54,359 nt of DNA, taken from Helcococcus bovis. Lineage in GTDB: Bacteria > Bacillota > Clostridia > Tissierellales > Peptoniphilaceae. Location: NCBI RefSeq assembly GCF_046035435.1, contig NZ_JBFNFH010000012.1. One strand, written 5' to 3'. This document shows, piece by piece, positions 7,829-15,621 of this stretch. Below the pieces are notes generated by a model, which saw nothing but the letters and a program-made list of their open reading frames with translations, searched no databases and was not told the origin of the DNA. Both the position numbers and the translations under genes were made by a program. How positions within the stretch are numbered: position 1 is the first letter of the stretch; every line of letters begins with the position of its first letter.

Positions 7829-10065
7829 CAATGTATAACTCAAACAGTAAGGGCAATGCTAAAAATTGTATCTATCCGAATAAACACACTATCACAAACG
7901 AAAAAGAGCTCATGGACGTGGTCAGTTTTGACCATGTCTGTGCGAGCTTTAAAAATAATTATCGAAACAAAGATAACTTTTTAGAGTGCAACTGTGATGT
8001 GTTTGATTGTGATAATGACCATAGTGATGATCCCTCAGACTGGATCTATCCTGAAGATTATGAGTTCTTATTAGAAGGGGCAAGTTTTGCAGTAGTGCCT
8101 AGTCGTAATGATGGCAAAGTAAAAAACGGTAAATCTGCCAGACCAAGACATCATTTATATCTTCCTCATCGCATTTTTCACTCTGCTAATGAGTGTGAGG
8201 CTTTCAAGCAAAAAGTCTATGACCGATTTCCTTTTTTAGATGGTAATGCATTAGATGCCGCAAGATTTATCTTTGGTCATGCTGTAAGTGAGGTGATGTG
8301 GTTTGAAGGTAGTGTAGATATTGAAGATGTTATAGGTTCAGATGAACCTGATTTGTTTGCGCTCTTAGATGAAGAAACAACCACAATTCAATCTGGTTCA
8401 AGAAATGCAACGATGAGCCATATTGCTGGGAAACTTATAAAGCGATATGGCAATACCGATGAATGTTTTGAACTATTTATGAAAGAGTCAGAAAAGTGCA
8501 GTCCGCCGCTTAGTGATAGTGAACTTAAAACAATATGGCTTAGTGCGTGTAAGTTTGGAAGTAAAGTATCAAAGCAAGCTGGATATATTGACCCTGAATT
8601 ATACAATCAAGAATTAAAGCTAATGCCTAATGATTTTTCTGATGTGGGGCAAGCGTATGTACTTTCTAAAGAATATGCTGACAGAATAAAATACTCTCCA
8701 GCAACAGAATATTTAGTTTATAACGGCAGTTTTTGGGAGGAGTCTTTACCTAATGCACAAGCCTTATCTCAAGAGTTAACAGAAAAACAACTAGAAGAAG
8801 CTGAAGTTGAAATTCAAAAATGCATGAAAGAATTGAATAGTCTAGGGGCGATGACACTTATCTTATCACTTGGTGAGAAAAAAGCTGTGGATCAATTTAA
8901 TGATAAGCAAAAAAGAGTGTTCGATAAGTATAAGAACGCACTGACTTATCAAAAGTATGCGATTAAAAGAAGAGATAGTAAGTATATTTGGTCTACGCTT
9001 AAAGAAGTACGACCACTTGTTCAAATCGAACCTGTCATGTTAGATAAAAACGAGTTTTTGCTTAATACTCCAATTGGAACGATAAATTTAATCAATGGAG
9101 ATTTACAGGCTCATAACTATCAAGATTTTATTACAAAACAAACAAGTGTAGCACCAAGCAATAAAGGGATGGATATTTGGAAGGACGCGCTAAATACATT
9201 TTTTACGAATAACCAAGAGCTAATAGATTATGTTAAGCAGATTGTCGGACTAGCTAGTGTAGGTAAAGTTTATGTCGAAGCACTCATTATTGCTTATGGA
9301 GAAGGCAGGAACGGGAAGTCTACCTTTTGGAACGTGATTGCTAGAGTGCTTGGAACGTATAGTGGCAATATCTCTGCTGATATGTTGACCGTTGGATGTA
9401 GACGAAATGTAAAACCAGAACTTGCTGAGGCGAAAGGGAAAAGACTACTCATTGCTGCAGAGCTAGAAGAAGGAATGCGTATGAACACATCTAATGTAAA
9501 ACAGCTTTGTTCAACGGATGAGATTTTTGCAGAAAAGAAATTCAAATCTCCATTTAGTTATGTGCCTACTCATACATTAGTTCTTTATACCAATCATCTA
9601 CCGAGAGTTGGAGCACTAGATAAAGGAACTTGGAGAAGGTTAATCGTTATACCGTTTAATGCCAAGATTGAAGGGTCGAGTGATATTAAAAATTATGCCG
9701 ATTACTTATATGAAGAATGTGGTGGTGCGATTTTAAGTTGGATCATTGAAGGGGCAAAATCAGTCATCAAATCTAACTTTAAAATTCAAAAACCACAAGT
9801 TGTGGAAGATGCCATTAAAGTTTATAAGGAAAATAACGACTGGCTTAATCACTTCATTGAAGAATGTTGTGAGGTGGATGCTTCAGCCACAGAAAAGAGT
9901 GGTGAGCTATATAGTGAGTACCGAGCATTTTGTTTGCGAAATGGTGAGTTTACTCGTGGTACGGCAGACTTTTATGCTGCACTTGAAAATGCAGATTTTA
10001 AGCGTAAGAAGAATATGAAGGGTTCTTTTGTGTATGGACTTAAATTGAAATCGGAATTTGAATGA
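7819..10065 (+). CDS. Phage primase-helicase, P4/D5 type (VapE-like, DUF5906)
   Basis: 748 residues starting at GTG 7819, supported by AAGGAGG 7 bases upstream. The N-terminal third holds a primase-polymerase-like part (ECNCDVFDCDNDHSDDPSDW; a HHLYLPHR motif near residue 115). The C-terminal half is a D5-type superfamily 3 helicase with Walker A GEGRNGKST (about 494-502), a B-motif region around RLLIAAELEEG and the LVLYTNHLPRV / GTWRRLIVIPF signature. It should prime and unwind phage DNA at replication start. The neighbours are other replication and nuclease genes. Confidence 0.88.
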   Translation: MQLTMYNSNSKGNAKNCIYPNKHTITNEKELMDVVSFDHVCASFKNNYRNKDNFLECNCDVFDCDNDHSDDPSDWIYPEDYEFLLEGASFAVVPSRNDGKVKNGKSARPRHHLYLPHRIFHSANECEAFKQKVYDRFPFLDGNALDAARFIFGHAVSEVMWFEGSVDIEDVIGSDEPDLFALLDEETTTIQSGSRNATMSHIAGKLIKRYGNTDECFELFMKESEKCSPPLSDSELKTIWLSACKFGSKVSKQAGYIDPELYNQELKLMPNDFSDVGQAYVLSKEYADRIKYSPATEYLVYNGSFWEESLPNAQALSQELTEKQLEEAEVEIQKCMKELNSLGAMTLILSLGEKKAVDQFNDKQKRVFDKYKNALTYQKYAIKRRDSKYIWSTLKEVRPLVQIEPVMLDKNEFLLNTPIGTINLINGDLQAHNYQDFITKQTSVAPSNKGMDIWKDALNTFFTNNQELIDYVKQIVGLASVGKVYVEALIIAYGEGRNGKSTFWNVIARVLGTYSGNISADMLTVGCRRNVKPELAEAKGKRLLIAAELEEGMRMNTSNVKQLCSTDEIFAEKKFKSPFSYVPTHTLVLYTNHLPRVGALDKGTWRRLIVIPFNAKIEGSSDIKNYADYLYEECGGAILSWIIEGAKSVIKSNFKIQKPQVVEDAIKVYKENNDWLNHFIEECCEVDASATEKSGELYSEYRAFCLRNGEFTRGTADFYAALENADFKRKKNMKGSFVYGLKLKSEFE

Positions 10066-10070
10066 TGGTG

Positions 10071-10256
10071 TATGACGCTCATTTCAGTAGATTTTGAATA
10101 TTTGTATTTTAAGTTGAAATCAAAAAAATACTGTAATTGACTGTCATAAATAGAAATATGACGGTATATGATAGTCTATTACATAACCTTATATAGGAAT
10201 AGAAAAAATAAAGTATATATATTATATAGGTAAATAGGTATCATAGCCTGTCATAG
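10071..10256. repeat. Repeated TGTCATA/TATGAC words in an AT-rich gap, candidate replication origin or operator
   Basis: Between primase and nuclease genes lies about 200 bases of AT-rich DNA with TATGACG (10071-10077), TGTCATA (10142-10148), TATGAC (10157-10162), TATGATAG (10167-10174), TATCATAG (10239-10246) and TGTCATAG (10249-10256). The words occur in both orientations. The position next to the primase-helicase and the AT content suit an origin. A repressor binding region is the alternative. Confidence 0.4.
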
Positions 10257-10270
10257 GTTAGGAGATTACT

Positions 10271-10549
10271 ATGTTAGAAAAAGAAATTGAAAGACAGTTA
10301 GTCAAAAGCGTAAAAGCTAAAAATGGCTTATGTTTAAAGTTTAATTGTTTAAGCATGAATGGTGTTCCAGATAGAATCATTTTGATGCCATTCGGGAAGT
10401 TTTGCTTTGTAGAAGTTAAGGCTCCTGGTAAAAAGTTAAGACCGTTACAGATGAAACGTAAAAAGCAGTTTGAATCGCTAGGCTTTGATGTCTATGTTAT
10501 TGATGACATCACACGCATTGATGAATTGGTAGAGAGGTTAACAGCATGA
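10271..10549 (+). CDS. VRR-NUC domain nuclease
   Basis: 92 residues of a PD-(D/E)xK nuclease of the VRR-NUC family. GVPDRIILM carries the Asp and FVEVKAPGKKLRPLQ the E-x-K, with the conserved R-x-x-Q following. Such single-domain proteins are structure-specific or Holliday-junction-type nucleases in phage replication modules. A short GGAG RBS precedes the ATG. It lies directly upstream of the SNF2 helicase gene, its usual partner. Confidence 0.85.
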   Translation: MLEKEIERQLVKSVKAKNGLCLKFNCLSMNGVPDRIILMPFGKFCFVEVKAPGKKLRPLQMKRKKQFESLGFDVYVIDDITRIDELVERLTA

Positions 10550-10580
10550 CAAGAAAAATAAGGGAAGGAGGTGTCGCCGA

Positions 10581-11931
10581 GTGAAGTTCAATCCACATAA
10601 CTATCAAGCACATTCAATCAATCACATCGTAAAGAATGAAATGTCAGCATTATTTTTGGATATGGGCTTGGGCTGAGGGCAAAACAGTCATTACCTTATC
10701 AGCAATCAACGATTTAATGTTTGATTACTTTGATGTAAGTAAAGCACTAATCATTGGACCTCTTAGAGTAGCGTCTGAAACTTGGCCATCAGAAATTAAA
10801 AAATGGAGTCATCTCAAAGACTTAAAGTATTCTGTGGTAATTGGAACAGAGAAAGAAAGACTAACAGCATTAAAGATAAAAGCTGATATCTATATCATTA
10901 ACCGAGAAAATGTTGACTGGCTAATTAATAAAAGTGGATGCCCATTTAATTTTGATATGGTTGTGATTGATGAGCTTAGTTCTTTTAAGTCTTATCAAAG
11001 TAAGAGGGTTAAAAGTTTACTTAAAGTCAGACCAAAGATAAAACGCATTGTTGGACTTACTGGAACACCAAGTAGTAATGGCTTAATGGATTTATGGGCT
11101 CAGTTTAGAATACTAGACTTTGGAGAAAGGCTTGGTCGATATATTAGTCATTACAGGAACACCTACTTTGTACCAGATAAGCGAAATGGAATGATCGTGT
11201 ATTCCTATAAACCGCAAGCAAATGCTGAAGAGAGAATATATAAGAAAATTGAAGATATTACGATATCTATGAAAGCAAAAGACTACCTAAAGCTTCCTGA
11301 ATGTATCATGAATGAAGTGGAAGTAAAACTTGATAAGAAAGAAAAGAAAGTCTACGACACATTAAAAGAAGAGATGATTGTATCCATCAAGGATACAGAA
11401 ATTGATGCGATTAATGCAGCAAGTCTTTCAAATAAACTTCTTCAAATGGCAAATGGAACAGTCTATGATGAAAACAAAAACGCCCATACTATTCATGATA
11501 AGAAATTAGATGCACTTGAAGATTTAATTGAAGGTGCCAATGGTAAACCAGTCCTTGTAGCCTATTGGTTTCAAAGTGATAGAGATAGAATCATGAAAAG
11601 ATTTAATGTTCGAGAAATCAAAACAAGTGAAGATATAGATCATTGGAATAAAGGAGATATACCCGTTGCACTCATTCATCCAGCAAGTGCAGGTCATGGA
11701 CTGAATTTACAACAAGGTGGCTCGACACTGATTTGGTACTCGCTGACTTGGAGTTTAGAACTCTATCAACAAACCAATGCCAGACTTCATAGACAAGGAC
11801 AAAAAGATACTGTGGTGATCCATCACATCTTAACCAAAGGAACGATTGACTTTGATGTGATGAAGGCACTAAAGAAAAAAGATAAAATACAATCGGCTTT
11901 AATGGAAGCAGTTAAAGCAAATCTTGAGTAG
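10581..11931 (+). pseudogene. SNF2/DEAD-type helicase gene broken by a 7-base insertion in Walker A
   Basis: The gene should start at GTG 10581, with GGAGGTG upstream. It reads MKFNPHNYQAHSINH..., then ALFLDMGLG and a TGA at 10674-10676. Removing 7 bases (TGAGGGC, 10674-10680, flanked by a GGGC duplicate) restores GLGKTV, the expected Walker A. After the lesion the remaining frame encodes an otherwise complete SNF2-family helicase, including a DEAH-like VVIDELSSF, GLTGTPSSNG, and the C-terminal motifs SAGHGLNLQQGG and QTNARLHRQGQ. A downstream ATG at 10636 gives a 431-residue protein without Walker A, which should not hydrolyse ATP. This is a clear disruption unless it is a sequence error. 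Confidence 0.85.
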
Positions 11932-11972
11932 AGGTTCTAGAGAGAACTTACCTCAGAAATCTTGGAGGTAAG
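11931..11972 (+). promoter_or_regulatory. RBS-sequestering hairpin switch before the sigma-like regulator gene
   Basis: GAGGT (11931-11935) can pair with ACCTC (11950-11954). That segment can alternatively pair, within CTTACCTC (11947-11954), with GAGGTAAG (11965-11972), which contains the RBS of the next gene. The second pairing is a perfect 8-base stem that hides the RBS. Because the upstream helicase gene ends at 11931, a terminating ribosome would cover the first strand, so translation could be coupled. Confidence 0.45.
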
Positions 11973-11974
11973 AG

Positions 11975-12385
11975 ATGACATCAAAAGAATTTTTTAGATA
12001 CTTAAAACAATTAGAAAACCAAATCGAATCAAAAAGCTATATGGCACAAACCTATAGAACACTTGCAGAAGGTTTAAGTTCACCCATATATTCTGATATG
12101 CCTAAAAAGGCAAGTAGAGAACTAGAACCCATGGCAAAAGCATTAACCAAAGCATTAGAAATTGAAGATGAGATAAAAGAACTAAAATTTGAACTTGCCA
12201 GTCAAAAAGCAAAAGGGATGGATGCAATATCAATGCTTGAGAAAGAGTATCAGATATTACTGATAAAAAGATACTTTGAAAAGAAGTCGTGGGGACAGAT
12301 TGCAGCAAGTATGTATTATTCAGAACGATGGATATATAAGCTACATGGACTAGCACTAAAAGATTTGGATCAATTGTTCAGTTGA
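11975..12385 (+). CDS. Phage sigma-70-like / ArpU-like regulator (DUF1492-type)
   Basis: 136 residues. The N-terminal two thirds are helical and charged. The C-terminus (LEKEYQILLIKRYFEKKSWG, then QIAASMYYSERWIYKLH) is a region-4-like helix-turn-helix, as in phage late-gene activators of the ArpU/DUF1492 group. It is the last gene of the early operon and directly precedes the packaging genes, the usual place for an activator of late transcription. The ATG at 11975 has GGAGG in a hairpin just upstream. Confidence 0.75.
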   Translation: MTSKEFFRYLKQLENQIESKSYMAQTYRTLAEGLSSPIYSDMPKKASRELEPMAKALTKALEIEDEIKELKFELASQKAKGMDAISMLEKEYQILLIKRYFEKKSWGQIAASMYYSERWIYKLHGLALKDLDQLFS

Positions 12386-12425
12386 GTTCAGTTAAGTGCA
12401 GTCGAGTTCACTAGTATTCAGTAAG
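12376..12425 (+). repeat. Five phased 10-bp repeats, consensus GTTCAGTWGA
   Basis: Five consecutive 10-base units (GTTCAGTTGA, GTTCAGTTAA, GTGCAGTCGA, GTTCACTAGT, ATTCAGTAAG) span the end of the sigma-like gene and the start of the gap before the HNH gene. A TATAAT box at 12441-12446 follows. The array could be the binding site for the sigma-like activator driving late transcription, or part of the packaging site. Confidence 0.5.
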
Positions 12426-12471
12426 GACGCTATGATAGACTATAATTGTGAAAAAGTATAATTAAAACAAT

Positions 12472-12503
12472 GCTCTGGTGGAGAAATCCGTCAGGGCTTT
12501 TTT
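12472..12503 (+). terminator. Hairpin with T-tract before the HNH gene
   Basis: GCTCTG (12472-12477) pairs with CAGGGC (12492-12497, one G-T pair), with GG/CC pairing inside the loop, followed by TTTTTTATT. It may be an attenuator, since it lies after the -10 box at 12441. Confidence 0.5.
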
Positions 12504-12516
12504 ATTGGAGGAAGTT

Positions 12517-12879
12517 ATGCCAACTAAACCTAAACGAGCATGTTCCTATCCCATGTGTCCAAAATTAACCGATGGACGATTTTGTGAGGAACATCAAAAA
12601 AGAGAAAACAAACGATACGAACAGTATGATAGAAACCCAATCGTGAGAAAAAGATATGGAAGTGAGTGGCGTAAAGTCCGTGCAAAGTATGTAAGAACTC
12701 ATCCTTATTGCGAACTGTGTTTTAAGGAAGGTAGGATGAAACTCGTTGAAGAAGTGCATCATAAAGTTCCTTTATCAGAAGGTGGCACACATGATGAAGA
12801 TAATCTCATTTCTCTTTGTCAAAGCTGTCATGCAAGAATTCACGCCAAAGATGGTAGTCGTTGGAACAAAAAGAAATAG
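12517..12879 (+). CDS. Phage HNH endonuclease (terminase-associated)
   Basis: 120 residues from the ATG at 12517, which has GGAGGAAG directly before it. An N-terminal zinc knuckle (CSYPMCPKLTDGRFCEEH) is followed by the HNH domain: CELCFKEG, VHHKVPLSEGG, NLISLCQSCHARIH, with all three H/N/H positions present. HNH proteins next to the terminase are required for cos cleavage in many HK97-like phages. Its position just upstream of the small terminase gene fits that role. Confidence 0.9.
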   Translation: MPTKPKRACSYPMCPKLTDGRFCEEHQKRENKRYEQYDRNPIVRKRYGSEWRKVRAKYVRTHPYCELCFKEGRMKLVEEVHHKVPLSEGGTHDEDNLISLCQSCHARIHAKDGSRWNKKK

Positions 12880-12975
12880 GGGTAGGGGGATAACAATCTC
12901 TAAACTAGATCACAAAGGATAACGGGCGCCTCCTGACACGCACAAAAACTCCTATTCAAAGGGGGGATATAAAAA
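12880..12975 (+). other. Candidate cos site between HNH and small terminase genes
   Basis: The 127-base gap begins with GGGGTAGGGGG, contains a short GC-rich island AACGGGCGCCTCCTGACACG (12921-12940) that stands out in AT-rich surroundings, and ends with a GGGGGG run. Cohesive-end phages with this HNH-TerS order usually have their cos site exactly here. The cut position cannot be read from sequence alone. Confidence 0.5.
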
Positions 12976-13006
12976 ATAAATCAGAAAGGAAGGTAAGCAT
13001 GTAAGC

Positions 13007-13585
13007 ATGGCAAAAGACGGAACAAATCGTGGTGGCAGACGTAGGAACACAGGTCCAAAACCACAAGCAGTTAATGAAAAAATACAACAAGGAAAATCTG
13101 TCAAGATTATGAACAATGACATACCCGATTTAGATATATCTGAATTAGAAGCAGTTGACCTACCAGAAGGTGTTGTTCTCGAAGGAAGTGTCATACCAAA
13201 GCCGAGTGATTACCTATCTACCAAACAAAAAAACGGAATGCCTCTAGGTGCAGATGCTATATATAAAGAAATTTGGTTGTGGTTAAAAGAGAGACATTGC
13301 GAAAAGTTGGTCAACAAAAGACTCATTGAATCCTATGCACAGGCTTTTGCTAGATACATTCAATGTGAAGAAGCCATTAGTACCTATGGATTACTTGGCA
13401 AACATCCAACAACTGGCGGAGTAGTTACCTCTCCGTTTGTTCAAATGTCGGTTCAATTTCAAAAACAAGCCAATCTATTGTGGTATGAAATTTACGACAT
13501 TGTAAAACAAAACTGTACTGAAGTATTTGAAGATACAGGAAATGACATGATGGAACGATTACTTCGTTCTAGGAAAGGAATATAA
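13007..13585 (+). CDS. Terminase small subunit, P27 family
   Basis: 192 residues. The basic N-terminus (GTNRGGRRRNTGPKP) and the helical part with IPKPSDYLSTKQKNG and LIESYAQAFARYIQCEEAIS match P27-type small terminases, which recognise phage DNA ends for packaging. Start at ATG 13007; an earlier ATG at 12999 is followed at once by TAA. It is separated from the large subunit gene by MetK, two methyltransferases and four small genes, a wider gap than usual. Confidence 0.85.
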   Translation: MAKDGTNRGGRRRNTGPKPQAVNEKIQQGKSVKIMNNDIPDLDISELEAVDLPEGVVLEGSVIPKPSDYLSTKQKNGMPLGADAIYKEIWLWLKERHCEKLVNKRLIESYAQAFARYIQCEEAISTYGLLGKHPTTGGVVTSPFVQMSVQFQKQANLLWYEIYDIVKQNCTEVFEDTGNDMMERLLRSRKGI

Positions 13586-13587
13586 AT

Positions 13588-14370
13588 ATGATTGAAAAAG
13601 TAAACCCATCGCATCCAGATAAGATTGCAGATAGGATTGCAGGAGCGATTGTTGATTTAGCATACACAAAAGAAGAAAATCCAAAGATAGCTGTAGAAGT
13701 GTTAATTGGGCATGGTAAGTGTTATGTAATGATTGAAACGACAGTGACACTTACGAAAAAAGAAATCACAAAAATTATTGAAAGAATCGCAGGGAAATTA
13801 AAATGCGAGATTACGCTTGAAAAACAAGATGTTCATCTATCTAATAATCAAAAAGGAAAAATTAGATGTGGGGATAATGGGATTTTTAAAGGTATGCCTA
13901 TTACTGCTGAACAAAAGAAACTATCTGATATTGCAAGAAATATCTATCAAGAGTATCCATTTGATGGCAAATACATTTTAGATAATGACAAACTCATCAT
14001 TTGTCAAAGCAATGTTTATACACAGTTTCTAAAAGTTAAGTATCCTAATGCCATTGTAAATCCACTAGGTGATTGGACAGGTGGACCAGATGTCGATACG
14101 GGTGCTACCAATAGAAAACTTGGAAGTGATATGGCAGATGGTGTAACAGGTGGTGGACTTCACGGTAAAGATTTATCTAAAGCCGATGTATCTGTAAATA
14201 TCTATGCTTTTTTAAGAGCACAAAGATTAAAAGAACCAATGCAATTCTCATGTGCCATTGGTGACGATACCATTGACGGCATTCCTTATGAAGACATCGT
14301 AAATATCGCAAAAGAATATATAGACTCCATTGGTGGTTTTGAAAAACTAGCCGAGTGGGGTCTTTTTTAG
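13588..14370 (+). CDS. metK: Short phage S-adenosylmethionine synthetase (MetK-like)
   Basis: 260 residues, against about 380-400 for cellular MetK. The ATP/Met motif HPDKIADRI (near 9-17), CGDNGIFKG (GDQG-like) and the glycine-rich DWTGGPDVDTGATNRKLG...GGLHGKDLSKAD region are retained. Parts of the central and C-terminal domains are missing. It would make AdoMet from ATP and methionine. Two DNA methyltransferase genes follow directly, so a local supply of methyl donor during infection is the likely job (inference). It begins 3 bases after the TerS stop. Confidence 0.85.
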   Translation: MIEKVNPSHPDKIADRIAGAIVDLAYTKEENPKIAVEVLIGHGKCYVMIETTVTLTKKEITKIIERIAGKLKCEITLEKQDVHLSNNQKGKIRCGDNGIFKGMPITAEQKKLSDIARNIYQEYPFDGKYILDNDKLIICQSNVYTQFLKVKYPNAIVNPLGDWTGGPDVDTGATNRKLGSDMADGVTGGGLHGKDLSKADVSVNIYAFLRAQRLKEPMQFSCAIGDDTIDGIPYEDIVNIAKEYIDSIGGFEKLAEWGLF

Positions 14371-14379
14371 AGGTGATTT

Positions 14380-15621
14380 ATGTTAAAAGAAGCACAGTAT
14401 TATTTAGCAAACATCAATGAATTAATTCCATATGTTAATAATGCAAGAACACATTCAGACACACAAATTGCACAGATTGCTTCAAGTATAAAAGAGTTTG
14501 GTTTTCTAAACCCTGTGATTGTCAGTGAAGATAATACCATCCTTGCAGGACATGGAAGATTTTATGCAGCACAGAAGTTAGGTCTTGAAAAAATACCTTG
14601 TATTAAAGAAAGCCACTTATCTGATGGTCAGAAGAAAGCCTATATCATTGCCGATAACAAACTAGCATTAAATGCTGGATGGGATAACGAACTGTTAAGT
14701 ATTGAATTATCAGAACTACAAGGACTTGAATTTGATATGGATTTACTTGGATTTGATGATAAAGAACTCTCAAAGCTATTTGATGATGAAAAAGAGATTC
14801 AAGAAGATGACTTTGATGTAGAAGAAGAGCTTAAGAAAAAAGCAATCACAAAATTTGGAGATAAGTGGCACTTAGGAAAACACACTCTAGTCTGTGGTGA
14901 TTCCACCAAAGAAGAAACATACAAAAAGCTTCTTGGAGATACTAAGGTTAATCTTGTGGTTACAGATCCACCATACAACGTAAACTACGAAGGTAGTGCA
15001 GGGAAAATTAAAAATGATGATATGGAAGATGGTGCATTTTATCAGTTCTTACTTTTAGCATTTACTCAAGCTGAAAAGGTTATGGCAAGTGATTCTAGTA
15101 TTTATGTCTTTCATGCAGATACTGAAGGTTATAACTTTAGAAAAGCTTTTAGAGATGCAAATTTTTATTTATCCGGTACTTGTATTTGGAAAAAACAATC
15201 CTTGGTGTTAGGTCGAAGCCCATATCAATGGCAGCATGAACCCATTTTATTTGGTTGGAAGAAAAAAGGAAAGCACCAATGGTATACAGGAAGAAAAGAG
15301 TCAACCATTTGGGAATTTGATAAACCTAAGAAAAATGCAGACCATCCTACCATGAAACCAATTGAGCTTATTGCTTATCCGATTAAAAACTCAAGTATGA
15401 CAAACAGTATCGTGCTAGATATGTTTGGGGGTAGTGGCTCTACACTTCTTGCAAGTGATCAGTTAGATAGAGTTTGTTATACGATTGAACTTGATGAGAA
15501 GTATTGTGATGTTATCGTAAAAAGATACATTGAACAAGTTGGAAGTTCTGATGATGTGTATGTCTTAAGAGATGGAAATAAAATACCCTATAAAGAACTT
15601 GTAGGTGATAACAATGACTAA
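14380..15621 (+). CDS. ParB-like domain fused to DNA N6-adenine/N4-cytosine methyltransferase
   Basis: 413 residues. Residues 1-110 form a ParB/sulfiredoxin-like domain (NNARTHSDTQIAQIASSIKE, ILAGHGRFYAAQKLG). Residues 160-400 form a beta-class amino-methyltransferase with catalytic TDPPYNVNYEG (about 195-205) and the AdoMet-binding LDMFGGSGSTLLAS near residue 350. This fusion is common in siphophages and modifies phage DNA, probably against host restriction. Its stop overlaps the start of the C5 methyltransferase gene by 8 bases. Confidence 0.9.
   Translation: MLKEAQYYLANINELIPYVNNARTHSDTQIAQIASSIKEFGFLNPVIVSEDNTILAGHGRFYAAQKLGLEKIPCIKESHLSDGQKKAYIIADNKLALNAGWDNELLSIELSELQGLEFDMDLLGFDDKELSKLFDDEKEIQEDDFDVEEELKKKAITKFGDKWHLGKHTLVCGDSTKEETYKKLLGDTKVNLVVTDPPYNVNYEGSAGKIKNDDMEDGAFYQFLLLAFTQAEKVMASDSSIYVFHADTEGYNFRKAFRDANFYLSGTCIWKKQSLVLGRSPYQWQHEPILFGWKKKGKHQWYTGRKESTIWEFDKPKKNADHPTMKPIELIAYPIKNSSMTNSIVLDMFGGSGSTLLASDQLDRVCYTIELDEKYCDVIVKRYIEQVGSSDDVYVLRDGNKIPYKELVGDNND

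Noticed and set aside
10636..11931. Taking the helicase gene as a complete 431-residue protein from ATG 10636
   Set aside because: The GTG at 10581 has the RBS, its product matches helicase N-termini, and the frames join only if 7 bases are removed inside Walker A.
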